Source: an uncultured Gammaproteobacteria bacterium (GTDB lineage: Bacteria > Pseudomonadota > Gammaproteobacteria > Pseudomonadales > UBA5518). Taken from it: 44,045 bases of DNA. Below the pieces are notes generated by a model. It saw nothing but the letters and a program-made list of their open reading frames with translations. It was not told the DNA's origin and searched no databases. Position numbers and translations under genes: made by a program. This document shows positions 15,706-23,822 of the stretch, piece after piece. Every line of letters starts with the position of its first letter. Position 1 is the stretch's first letter. The stretch spans positions 1-44,045 of the forward strand of contig CAJADV010000404.1 in the NCBI GenBank assembly GCA_903938575.1. The letters are read 5' to 3'.

Positions 15706-17820
15706 ATGCATACGTGGCAGTTTTCTCTCGCTGGTGGTTTCTCGCAGGTGACGCTGGATCGCGGCGTCGATTTTGCCGCGCTGGCCGGTCTTGATCAGAA
15801 GCTCTGGGTCGCTCTGGCCTGCCCGGTTGAGGGGGTGGAGTTCGACCCGCACACACTCGCCCTTCTCGATGGCGATGGCGACGGGCGTATCCGCGCCCCG
15901 GAATTGCTGGCGGCGATCGAGTGGACACTCGCGCGCCTCAGCTCGCCGGACGAGCTTCTGGCGGGCTCTCCGGCGCTGCCGCTCGCTGCGATAGACACCA
16001 CACAGCCGGCCGGGGCAACGCTGGAGGCGGCGGCACGTCGCGTACTGCGGGAGATGGGCCGAGAGGGCGATTCGGCTCTTGACCTCGACAGTGCTCTAGG
16101 CGCGGCCGAGCTGCTTGCCGGCAAGCCCTTGAATGGTGACGGCGTCGTCATGCCGGCCTCGACCGGGGATGTGGCGTTGCAAGCGCTCATCGAAACCGCG
16201 ATCGCCGCTGGCTTCGGCACGATTGATCGCAGCGGTGAGCCGGGTCTGGCTGCCGACGGACTCGGCGCCTTCCAGACCGCCGCCGAGGCCGTGTTGGCGT
16301 GGCGTGCTGCGGCCACTCCCGAGCCTGCCGCCAGCGCTGCTGCTGTGGCTGCGGTCGATGCAGTGGGAGCCAGGGTCGACGATTTTTTTGCGCGTTGCGC
16401 ACTGGCGCGGTTCGATGCCCGCGCCGAGGCTGCACTCAACCGGGAAGAGGGCGCATGGCTCGCGCTCGCGGCGCGTGACCTCAGCATCGATACCGACGAG
16501 ATCCGCAGCTTCCCGCTGGCACGGGTCACAGCTGGCGGCGATCTGCCGCTCACGGGCTCGCTGAACCCCGCCTGGGCAGGCGCCGTCGCCACCCTCGCCA
16601 GCGACGCGATAACGCCGCTCCTGGGCGCTCGTGCGAGTCTTGCCGAAGCCGACTGGCGCAGCCTTCTCGCACAACTGGAGGCCTACCGTACATGGTCCGC
16701 GGGCAACCCCTACCCGGCGCTCGACGGGGCGAGCGATGCCGATCTGCAGTCCGCGGTGACTGCTTCGCAGCGGGCGGCGATGGACCTGCTCATCGCGGCG
16801 GATCTCGAACTTGCGCCTGCTTACGATGCCCTCACGGATCTGGTACGACTGATCCGGTTGCGCCGCGATCTGGCGGGCTTCTGCCGCAATTTCGTCAATT
16901 TCCAGGATTTCTACGGCGCTGAGACGGCGGCCAGTTTCCAGTGCGGAACACTTTTCATCGACCAGCGCAGTTGCAGCCTGTGCCTGCGCGTGGCGGATGC
17001 CGGCAAGCATGTGGCGCTGGCGGGCCTTGCCGGCGCCTACCTCGCTTACTGCAACCTCAGCCGTCCCGGAGGCGAGAGCATGCAGATCGTGGCAGCCGTC
17101 ACCGACGGCGATGCCGAGAACCTGCTGGTCGGTCGCAACGGGATTTTCTATGACCGCGCCGGACGCGATTGGGATGCCACCATCACGCGTATCGTCGACA
17201 ACCCCATCAGCGTGCGTCAGGCCTTCTGGAATCCCTACAGGAAGGTCGCCCGCTTCATCGAGGAGCAGGTGGCCAAGCGTGCGGCCTCTGCCGACTCTGC
17301 AGCGGCCGACAAGTTGCAAACCACCGTGGTGACGCTGCCTGCCGAGGCAGCGGCGCCGCCGGCAGTCGGTGCTCCACCGCCACCAGCGCGTCGCATCGAT
17401 GTCGGCACCGTTGCGGCTCTCGGCGTTGCGCTGGGGTCGATTGGTACAGCCTTCGGTTACTTTCTGAAAACCATCGCCGACATCAAGGCCTGGCAGTTCC
17501 CGCTTGCGATTGCCGGCATCCTGCTCGCGATCTCGGGACCGGCGATGATCCTGGCATGGTTGAAGCTGCGCCGGCGCAATATCGCGCCGCTGCTGGATGC
17601 CAGCGGCTGGGCCGTGAACGGGCGGGCTCTGGTGAACGTGCCCTTTGGCGCGACCTTGACGACGCTGGCCACGCTGCCCGTGGGTGCCAGCCTTGGTGGG
17701 GACAAATACGCGGTAAAGGGATCGTCTTCGGGACGACTTGCAGTGCTGATTTTTATCGTCTGGTGGGGGTATGCCTTCCTGAGCGATCAGGGTTATCTGC
17801 AGGCCTTGCTCGCGCGCTGA
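15706..17820 (+). CDS. EF-hand membrane protein of unknown function
   Basis: A 704-residue protein starting at ATG 15706 with AGGAG 7 bases upstream. Residues 55-66 (DGDGDGRIRAPE) are a canonical Ca2+-binding EF-hand loop with Asp at positions 1, 3 and 5, Gly 6, Ile 8 and Glu 12. There is no signal peptide. A long, mostly helical Ala-rich region follows, then a segment with several cysteines (FQCGTLFIDQRSCSLCLRV), a Pro-rich linker at about 565-585, and three hydrophobic helices in the last 120 residues (around GVALGSIGTAFGYFL, LAIAGILLAISGPAMIL and VLIFIVWWGYAFL). The large N-terminal part is probably cytoplasmic. I do not recognise the family. It follows the ATP-grasp gene by 62 bases and could be co-transcribed with it. 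Confidence 0.8.
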   Translation: MHTWQFSLAGGFSQVTLDRGVDFAALAGLDQKLWVALACPVEGVEFDPHTLALLDGDGDGRIRAPELLAAIEWTLARLSSPDELLAGSPALPLAAIDTTQPAGATLEAAARRVLREMGREGDSALDLDSALGAAELLAGKPLNGDGVVMPASTGDVALQALIETAIAAGFGTIDRSGEPGLAADGLGAFQTAAEAVLAWRAAATPEPAASAAAVAAVDAVGARVDDFFARCALARFDARAEAALNREEGAWLALAARDLSIDTDEIRSFPLARVTAGGDLPLTGSLNPAWAGAVATLASDAITPLLGARASLAEADWRSLLAQLEAYRTWSAGNPYPALDGASDADLQSAVTASQRAAMDLLIAADLELAPAYDALTDLVRLIRLRRDLAGFCRNFVNFQDFYGAETAASFQCGTLFIDQRSCSLCLRVADAGKHVALAGLAGAYLAYCNLSRPGGESMQIVAAVTDGDAENLLVGRNGIFYDRAGRDWDATITRIVDNPISVRQAFWNPYRKVARFIEEQVAKRAASADSAAADKLQTTVVTLPAEAAAPPAVGAPPPPARRIDVGTVAALGVALGSIGTAFGYFLKTIADIKAWQFPLAIAGILLAISGPAMILAWLKLRRRNIAPLLDASGWAVNGRALVNVPFGATLTTLATLPVGASLGGDKYAVKGSSSGRLAVLIFIVWWGYAFLSDQGYLQALLAR

Positions 17821-17870
17821 ATGCCACCCGCGCCTTGTCTGGTGAGCGTCAGTATTCTCGGGTTGCGGCT

Positions 17871-18797
17871 ATGAGGGAGCAGAAGGTGTTTCGACAATGC
17901 GTCTGCGGTGTAGCCGTCTTGCTGCCGCTTTGCGTCGCGCCGGGCCTTGCCCGGGCGAGCGTGTTCGCGGATCTCGATGTGCAGGCAAGCCGCGATGACA
18001 ACGTAGGCCGTGCCGCAAAAAGCGGCGATGTGCGCAATGACGCGTCCGTGCAGGTGGCGGGGCGGGTGGGCGGCGCGGTGGAGCTGGCTACGGGAACCGC
18101 TTTTTCTGTGGCGGTGCTCGCGCGCGCCGTCGAGTTCCAGCGCTTCTCCGATTTGAGCGAAACGGCAGCCGGCTTGTCGGCATCACTGAGGCACAAATTC
18201 GGCCTGGGCCCCGAAGCACCATGGATGAGCCTCGTGATCGATGGCGAGCGCATCGATTCGGACAGTTATATCCGTGACGGCTCACGCTACGGCGTCACGC
18301 TCCGCGCCGGAAAACGGATCGGGGAGCGCTGGAGCCTCTCGGCGGCGCTGCGTGAGGATCTGCGGGAGGGTGATGAGGACGATCAGAATCTTCCGCCCAA
18401 CCGCCCCACGTTCCCCGGTGTTGTGGGCAGCCGCCGGGGCGATGTCTTCGATTTCGAGGGCACAGAACTCGAGCTGTCAGCCGACTATCTGCTGGACAAT
18501 GGCTTACTGATGCTCGGTTCGTACCGGCTGCGTGACGGCGATGTCGTGTCTTCAGGACGTCCCAATGCCGATATCGTGGGTGCTGCGAAAGCCATCACGG
18601 CGGACGCGGCATTCGGGCCGGGTCGGTCTGCCTACCGCCTCGATGCGCTCACTCACACGGTGGTTCTCGGTCTCAATTATCCGCTGGCTGACACCACTGC
18701 TCTCGAGCTTGACTGGGAGTACCAGCTGAGCGATGCCGATGGCGGCATACGCTACGACAAGAACGTGCTGCGGCTGCGCTTCATGTGGAGTTATTGA
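17871..18797 (+). CDS. Predicted outer-membrane beta-barrel protein
   Basis: A 308-residue protein with a signal peptide (about residues 1-29, hydrophobic VAVLLPLCVAPGLARAS). The body consists of alternating amphipathic strands such as AFSVAVLARAVEFQRF, WSLSAALREDL, GLLMLGSYRLRDGD and TALELDWEYQL, and ends in LRLRFMWSY. The terminal aromatic residue is the signal recognised by the BAM assembly machinery. These features indicate an outer-membrane barrel of about 10-14 strands. Acidic loops (EGDEDDQN) face outward or into the periplasm. The substrate or ligand is unknown. The next gene, a cupredoxin, starts 5 bases after its stop, so the two products are probably functionally linked in the envelope. 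Confidence 0.75.
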   Translation: MREQKVFRQCVCGVAVLLPLCVAPGLARASVFADLDVQASRDDNVGRAAKSGDVRNDASVQVAGRVGGAVELATGTAFSVAVLARAVEFQRFSDLSETAAGLSASLRHKFGLGPEAPWMSLVIDGERIDSDSYIRDGSRYGVTLRAGKRIGERWSLSAALREDLREGDEDDQNLPPNRPTFPGVVGSRRGDVFDFEGTELELSADYLLDNGLLMLGSYRLRDGDVVSSGRPNADIVGAAKAITADAAFGPGRSAYRLDALTHTVVLGLNYPLADTTALELDWEYQLSDADGGIRYDKNVLRLRFMWSY

Positions 18798-18802
18798 TCG
18801 CC

Positions 18803-19480
18803 ATGACAGGCCTGCCGCCGGTGAGGGCTTGGGTTGCATCGCTGTGTGTTCTGGCAGTGCTGCAAGGGCAGTCCACTGATGTGCACGCTGCGTCATTGTC
18901 AGTGTTGGCGAGCGATCCTGCGGGCAAGCCGGTCGAGGGGGCGGTGGTGTTTCTGGAGGCCACAGGCGACCAGGCCACGCCGGCGTTGCCACAGTCAAAG
19001 TTGGTGATGGACCAGATCGACAAACGCTTCGTGCCACGGGTTCTGGTGGTCCCCGTTGGTGCTCTGGTGAGTTTTCCGAACAGCGACAATATCCGTCATC
19101 ACGTCTACTCCTTTTCGGATGCCTTGCGTTTCGAACTGCCGCTTTATGCGGGCACGCCCGCGGAACCGGTGCGGTTTCCCCAGGCTGGCGTGGTGACGCT
19201 TGGCTGCAACATCCACGACTGGATGCGCGGTTATCTTGTGGTAGTGCCCACGGCGTTGTTCGCGCTTACGGGCGCCGATGGCATCGCACGCATCGAGGCG
19301 GTGCCGGCGGGCCCTTGGCGCGTGATGGGGTGGCACCCCGATGTCGCAGACCAGAGCCCCGCAATGGGGCCCGAGCTCATATCCGCGGATGCGGCTATGA
19401 CCGCCGCAGTGACCCTCGAACTCAAGCGCAAGCTGCAAATCCGCCGCGCGCCTGCCGCGCGCGCTGCCGACCGGTACTGA
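18803..19480 (+). CDS. Periplasmic cupredoxin-like (methylamine-utilisation-type) protein
   Basis: A 225-residue exported protein. The signal peptide ends near VHAAS (about residue 30). A beta-sandwich follows with the type-1 copper ligand pattern: a His in NIRHHVYSFS (99 or 100), Cys135, His138 and Met141 in LGCNIHDWM. A carboxypeptidase-regulatory-like strand set follows (IEAVPAGPWRVMGWHPD). Proteins of this kind are often annotated methylamine utilisation protein, but no mau gene is present here, so that name should not be taken as function. ATG 18803 is chosen 5 bases after the previous stop, with GGAG 12 bases upstream; GTG 18785 is an alternative. Likely roles are copper or redox sensing, or electron transfer, in the periplasm. 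Confidence 0.82.
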   Translation: MTGLPPVRAWVASLCVLAVLQGQSTDVHAASLSVLASDPAGKPVEGAVVFLEATGDQATPALPQSKLVMDQIDKRFVPRVLVVPVGALVSFPNSDNIRHHVYSFSDALRFELPLYAGTPAEPVRFPQAGVVTLGCNIHDWMRGYLVVVPTALFALTGADGIARIEAVPAGPWRVMGWHPDVADQSPAMGPELISADAAMTAAVTLELKRKLQIRRAPAARAADRY

Positions 19481-19521
19481 GCCTGAAACCCTCGCGTGGT
19501 TTTCGGAGTTTCCGCAACCGC

Positions 19522-21387
19522 ATGCTCGTGCTGGTCATCGGCCTCGTGCTCGTTACGCAGGCAGTGGCATTCCTGCTGGTCAGCGTCGCCACCACACGCA
19601 ATGCCACCCGGCAGATTGCTGCCAGCCTTGATGCGGGTGCTGGCGTTTTCCGCCGCCTCATCGACGAGCGCAGCGCCGGCCTTGTCGGCAATGCGCGCCT
19701 GTTATCCGGTGATTTCGCCTTCAAGCAGGCCTTCGCCAGCGATGATCACGGCACCATTCTCTCGGCCATGGAGAACCATCTCCAGCGGATCGATGCCGAC
19801 ACCATGATCCTGGTTGACCCGGACGGACGGGTTATCGCGAGCACGGTTTCGGTCGGGCCCCAGGGCAGCCGCGCGCCATGGGACGGGCTGCTTGCGCGCG
19901 CCAGTGCGGATGACTACGGCGAGGGCAGCGGTATCGTTGAAATCGGCGGCGTACTGCAGCAAGTGACAGTGGTGCCGCTCTTCACGCCGGAGCCCAGCGC
20001 CTGGATCCTCTTCGGTTTCGCGATCGACGATGCATTCGCCCGAGCGCTTGGCAAGATTTCCGAGGTGAGCGTGCTGTCGCGCCGCAGCGACGGCAGCTGG
20101 GATGCCGTTGCCTCGACCATGGCGCCGGCGACGCGTGACGCGCTGGTGAAGGCCTTGGGTCACGCGCCCGCGGGTACCGGTGTGCGCACCGAGAGTCTGG
20201 CTGGCGAGGACTACGTCCTGCTGCCCGCGACGCTCGATCCCCGTGCCGAGATGGATGCGGTCGCCGTGCTCGCCCGCTCGCTGCACGCCGAATTGGCACC
20301 CTACCGCAGGCTGATGGCGTCACTGGCTGCGCTGCTCGGTGCCGGTGTTGCGGTGGCGGTAGTGGCCGCCGTGCTGATTGCCCGCAGCGTGACAGGTCCG
20401 GTCCTCGAGCTGGCGCGTGGCGTGCGGCGGATCGCCGGGGGTGACTACGCGGGGCGGATGGATATTCCCGGGCGTGACGAGATCAGCGAGCTCTCACAGT
20501 CGTTCAACCAGATGGCCGGTGGACTTGAGGATCGTGAGCGGGTGCGGGCCTTGCTGGGGAGGGTTGTCTCGCCCGCCATCGCCGAGGAGTTGCTGCGACG
20601 CCCCATCCAGCTCGGTGGCGAGGAGCGCGAGGTCACCGTGCTGTTTGTCGATATCCGCGGTTTCACGGCGCGCTGTGAAGGCACATCGCCTGCGGAGGTG
20701 CTCGCCTTGTTGAACCGTTATCTCACCCGTGTCACCGAGGCGATCGAGGCCGAGGGCGGCGTGGTGGACAAATACATCGGCGATGCGGTGATGGCGCTGT
20801 ATGGCGCGCCACTCGCCAATCCCGATCACGCTGCGCGTGCGGTGCGTGGCGCGCTCGGCATCCTGAGCGCGGTTGCGCTACTGAACACCGAGCTTGCCGC
20901 CGAGAGCGAGGCGCCGCTCGCCGTTGGCGTGGGCATCAATACTGCCGCCGTCGTTGCGGGCAATATGGGCAGCGCCTCGCGCATGAACTACACCGTGATC
21001 GGCGACGGCGTGAACATCGCCTCGCGGGTGGAGGGGCTGTGCCCTTTCTACGGCGCCGGGATCCTGGTGAGCGACGCCACCCGCGTGGCCTCACCTGGCA
21101 TGCCGTTTCGTGAGATCGATCGCGTGCGCGTGAAGGGCCGAATTGAGCCAGTGGTGATACACGAACCCATGGGGGCCGGAGCACGGACAGATCTCGTGGC
21201 TTATGCGGCCGCGCTCGCGCTGTATCAGAGTGGCGATTTTGCGCGGGCAGGGCAGGCGTTTGCCTCATTGCTTGAGGCCGATCCCGAAGACGCCGTTTGC
21301 GCCTTCCATGTGCGGCGTTGCGCGCAGATGCTGCGCGAAGGGCCGCTGCCCGGGTGGAACGGCGTGCATGAACACCGTAGCAAGTGA
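19522..21387 (+). CDS. Membrane class III adenylate cyclase with periplasmic sensor and HAMP domain
   Basis: A protein of about 621 residues. One membrane helix at the N-terminus (MLVLVIGLVLVTQAVAFLLV), a periplasmic CACHE-like sensor to about residue 275, a second helix (LLGAGVAVAVVAAVLIARS), a HAMP linker (SVTGPVLELARGVRRIAGGDY) and a class III cyclase domain. Metal-binding Asp residues are in LFVDIRGF and YIGDAVMALYG, and the adenine-specifying Lys is in VDKYIGDAV. Thr replaces the usual second Asp in NYTVIGDGVN, a feature of bicarbonate-responsive class IIIb enzymes. A TPR-like tail ends the protein. The start is uncertain: ATG 19522 is used, but basic residues just upstream (SRGFRSFRNR) suggest a non-ATG start near 19477-19483. 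It follows the cupredoxin gene directly. Confidence 0.88.
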   Translation: MLVLVIGLVLVTQAVAFLLVSVATTRNATRQIAASLDAGAGVFRRLIDERSAGLVGNARLLSGDFAFKQAFASDDHGTILSAMENHLQRIDADTMILVDPDGRVIASTVSVGPQGSRAPWDGLLARASADDYGEGSGIVEIGGVLQQVTVVPLFTPEPSAWILFGFAIDDAFARALGKISEVSVLSRRSDGSWDAVASTMAPATRDALVKALGHAPAGTGVRTESLAGEDYVLLPATLDPRAEMDAVAVLARSLHAELAPYRRLMASLAALLGAGVAVAVVAAVLIARSVTGPVLELARGVRRIAGGDYAGRMDIPGRDEISELSQSFNQMAGGLEDRERVRALLGRVVSPAIAEELLRRPIQLGGEEREVTVLFVDIRGFTARCEGTSPAEVLALLNRYLTRVTEAIEAEGGVVDKYIGDAVMALYGAPLANPDHAARAVRGALGILSAVALLNTELAAESEAPLAVGVGINTAAVVAGNMGSASRMNYTVIGDGVNIASRVEGLCPFYGAGILVSDATRVASPGMPFREIDRVRVKGRIEPVVIHEPMGAGARTDLVAYAAALALYQSGDFARAGQAFASLLEADPEDAVCAFHVRRCAQMLREGPLPGWNGVHEHRSK

Positions 21388-22651
21388 GCCTCGCGTCGGC
21401 GCCCTTGTCGGGCGCTTGCGCGAGATCGGCGTGCAGTTGCGCGACACGCGCTCCTTCTGGCAACCCAACGCCTTTCGCAGCCCACGTCTTGCGTGGGAGG
21501 AGACGCTTCCTGATTTGTCAGCGGCACTGCGCGCCCTCGATCCCGCTGCAATCGCAAGGCTCCAGGGTGATCCGCTTGCCCATGACCAGTTCCTCGCGCC
21601 CTGGTTTCCGGTGGCACACTGGCGCGAACTCGAGCAGGTGGCCACGGCGGTGCAGCGTCCACTCGCGCCCTGGCCGCGTGACGGCAACCGCGACGTGCCG
21701 GGGCGCAAGTGGTCCCAGGTGGTGTCTTTCGCAGCTGCCGTCGAGCCCGTGCAGCGTCTGCGCTGCGTGGACTGGTGCGCCGGCAAGGCCCATCTGGCAC
21801 GCGCGCTTGCCGTCCAGTGGGGCAACCCGGGCTTCGTTGCGTTGGAGCGTGATCGTGCACTCGTTGAGGCGGGTGCATCGCTAGCCGGTCGCGCTGGCCT
21901 CGACGTGCGCACGGTTGGCTGTGATGTGATGGGAGAGGGGGTGCGGAGGTGGGTTGAGGACTCCGCGCATCTGGTCGCGCTCCATGCCTGCGGGCCGCTG
22001 CATCGACGCCTGCTCGATCTGGCGCTTGTTGCCGCAGCCCCGGCTCTCAGTCTCGCTCCCTGCTGTTATCACCTGGGCACGGACGGGCATCTGCCGCGCT
22101 CAGGGGCGGGTCGTGAGTGCTCGCCGGGGCTTCAGGCGGATGATCTGCGCACGGCCGTACAGGAGTCCGTCACGGCCGGTGGTCATGCGCGTCGGCGCCG
22201 CGAAAAACTGCAGGCTTGGCAGCTTGGCGTCGATGCTCTGCTGCGCGACAACAATCCGGGGTCGCAGTACCTGCCGCTGCCGTCGGTTCCGGCCGTCGTG
22301 CTCGCCGGGGATTTTGCGGGGTTTTGCGCTTTCGTTGCCGAGCGCAAGGGGCTGCGTCTGCCGCAGGAGCTGCGCCATGCGCACTGGGAGGCGAGAGGGC
22401 ATCAGCGGTTCTGGGAGGTGAGTGCACTCGATCTGGTGCGTCAGCGCTTCCGCCGGCTGATCGAACTCTGGGTTGTGCTCGATCTGGCGGTTGCACTGGA
22501 AGAGGGAGGCTACCGGGTACGGCTCGAAACCTTCTGCGAGCGGTCGGTCAGCCCGCGGAACCTGCTGCTGCAGGCTCGCCTCGAGTCGCTCTCGTCGTGT
22601 TCAGCGGGTCCATTGACGCCTCAGGCCAGCGCGGAGCAGCACCACGCCTAG
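21368..22651 (+). CDS. SAM-dependent methyltransferase-fold protein (Methyltransf_32-like)
   Basis: A 427-residue protein starting at ATG 21368, overlapping the cyclase stop by 20 bases. The SAM-binding loop VDWCAGKAHLARALA is followed by an acidic strand end (LVALERDRALVEAG) and then HACGPLHRRLLDLAL and LSLAPCCYHL. The PCC segment after the sheet resembles the Methyltransf_32 family, some of whose eukaryotic relatives act on proteins or RNA. The substrate is unknown. The tail overlaps the 3' end of nhaA on the opposite strand by 51 bases. It may be co-transcribed with the cyclase, but nothing in its sequence ties it to signalling. Confidence 0.78.
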   Translation: MNTVASEPRVGALVGRLREIGVQLRDTRSFWQPNAFRSPRLAWEETLPDLSAALRALDPAAIARLQGDPLAHDQFLAPWFPVAHWRELEQVATAVQRPLAPWPRDGNRDVPGRKWSQVVSFAAAVEPVQRLRCVDWCAGKAHLARALAVQWGNPGFVALERDRALVEAGASLAGRAGLDVRTVGCDVMGEGVRRWVEDSAHLVALHACGPLHRRLLDLALVAAAPALSLAPCCYHLGTDGHLPRSGAGRECSPGLQADDLRTAVQESVTAGGHARRRREKLQAWQLGVDALLRDNNPGSQYLPLPSVPAVVLAGDFAGFCAFVAERKGLRLPQELRHAHWEARGHQRFWEVSALDLVRQRFRRLIELWVVLDLAVALEEGGYRVRLETFCERSVSPRNLLLQARLESLSSCSAGPLTPQASAEQHHA

Positions 22652-23770
22652 CAGCGCAGATCCCGCGGAGCCGAGCAGGATGCCCACGCGTTCGTCCACG
22701 CCCTCACCCAGGCTGCCCGGCTCGAACGCGAGCGAGCCTATGAACAGGCTCATCGTGAAGCCGATGCCGGTCAGGCAGGCCACACCCAGGAACATCAACA
22801 GATTGCTGCGCTCGGGCAGGCGTGCGAGGCCCAGTGCGATCGCCGCACCGCTGCACAGGAGCACGCCCACCGGTTTGCCGAGCAGCAGCCCCAGTGTCAC
22901 GCCCAGAGGGACCGGGTGGGTGAGTACATCAGCGCCCAGGCCGAACAACGAGACGCCGCAGTTGGCCAGCGCGAACAGCGGGAGAATCACGTACGACACG
23001 GTGCCACGAAGCCCATGCTCCAGATCCTTGAGCATCGAGGCGCCATCGGGTGTGCGGTTCGGGATGAACATCGCGAGCACCACGCCCGCAAGTGTCGCGT
23101 GAACACCGGATTTGAGCACCGAGAGCCACATCACCATGCCGAGCAGAAGGTACGGAGCGGCGCTGCGCACGCCATAGCGGTTGAGGCAAAACAGCGCGGC
23201 GCAGCAACCACCCGCGATCGCAAGCGAGAGTGGTGCGATATCGGCCGTGTAGAACAGCGCGATGATCACGATCGCGCCGATGTCATCGACGATCGCGAGC
23301 GTGACGAGGAAGAGTTTGAGCGACGAGGGAACCGAGCGCCCCACCAGCGTCAGCACCCCGAGCGCGAAGGCGATGTCAGTGGCGGTGGGAATCGCCCAGC
23401 CGCGCATGGCCAGGGCGTTGCCGTGGTTCAGTGCCACGTAGACCAGTGCCGGCACCACCATGCCGCCGAGTGCGGCGAAAGCGGGCAGGGCGATCTTGCG
23501 AGCGCTCGAGAGCTCTCCCTCCAGCACTTCGCGTTTCAGCTCCAGCCCTATCGTGAAGAAAAAAATCGCCATCAGGCAGTCGTTAATCCACAGCAGCAGG
23601 GGTTTCTCGATGTTCAGTTCATGCACCCTCACCTGCAGGTCGAGGCTGAAAAACGCGAGGTAGGCGTCGTGCAGAGGGGAGTTCGCCAGCACCAGGGCAA
23701 CGGCACCCGCCATCATCATCAGGATGCCCGCGCCGGATTCGGAGGCAAGCATTTCGCGCAGTGCTTTCAT
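22601..23770 (-). CDS. nhaA: Na+/H+ antiporter NhaA
   Basis: A 389-residue inner-membrane antiporter, the usual NhaA length, with about 12 membrane helices. The paired aspartates that bind and translocate Na+/H+ are in VTLAIVDDIGAIVIIALF. Other family signatures are AIPTATDIAFALGVL, FFFTIGLELKRE and LTGIGFTMSLFIGSLAF. NhaA expels sodium in exchange for protons at alkaline pH. ATG 23770 is chosen because GGTGGA lies 8 bases upstream and MKALREMLASESGAGI is a typical family start. It lies 52 bases downstream of the HATPase gene on the same strand and could receive read-through from that operon. Its 3' end overlaps the methyltransferase gene. Confidence 0.96.
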   Translation of the reverse strand: MKALREMLASESGAGILMMMAGAVALVLANSPLHDAYLAFFSLDLQVRVHELNIEKPLLLWINDCLMAIFFFTIGLELKREVLEGELSSARKIALPAFAALGGMVVPALVYVALNHGNALAMRGWAIPTATDIAFALGVLTLVGRSVPSSLKLFLVTLAIVDDIGAIVIIALFYTADIAPLSLAIAGGCCAALFCLNRYGVRSAAPYLLLGMVMWLSVLKSGVHATLAGVVLAMFIPNRTPDGASMLKDLEHGLRGTVSYVILPLFALANCGVSLFGLGADVLTHPVPLGVTLGLLLGKPVGVLLCSGAAIALGLARLPERSNLLMFLGVACLTGIGFTMSLFIGSLAFEPGSLGEGVDERVGILLGSAGSALLGVVLLRAGLRRQWTR

Positions 23771-23822
23771 GTACCAGTTCCACCAGGATGATCGGGCAGT
23801 GTAGGGGTCGCGTGTCACCGCG

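Noticed and set aside
16096-17319. A 407-codon antisense frame inside the EF-hand protein gene
   Set aside because: No family features and no ribosome site; the plus strand encodes a coherent protein with an EF-hand and membrane helices.
18803-19480. Methylamine utilisation as the function of the cupredoxin gene
   Set aside because: The name comes from annotation transfer in this family; no methylamine dehydrogenase or mau maturation genes are present.
22916-23791. Long frame opposite nhaA, rich in His, Arg and Glu
   Set aside because: Composition is typical of the reverse complement of a membrane protein gene; nhaA on the minus strand is unambiguous.
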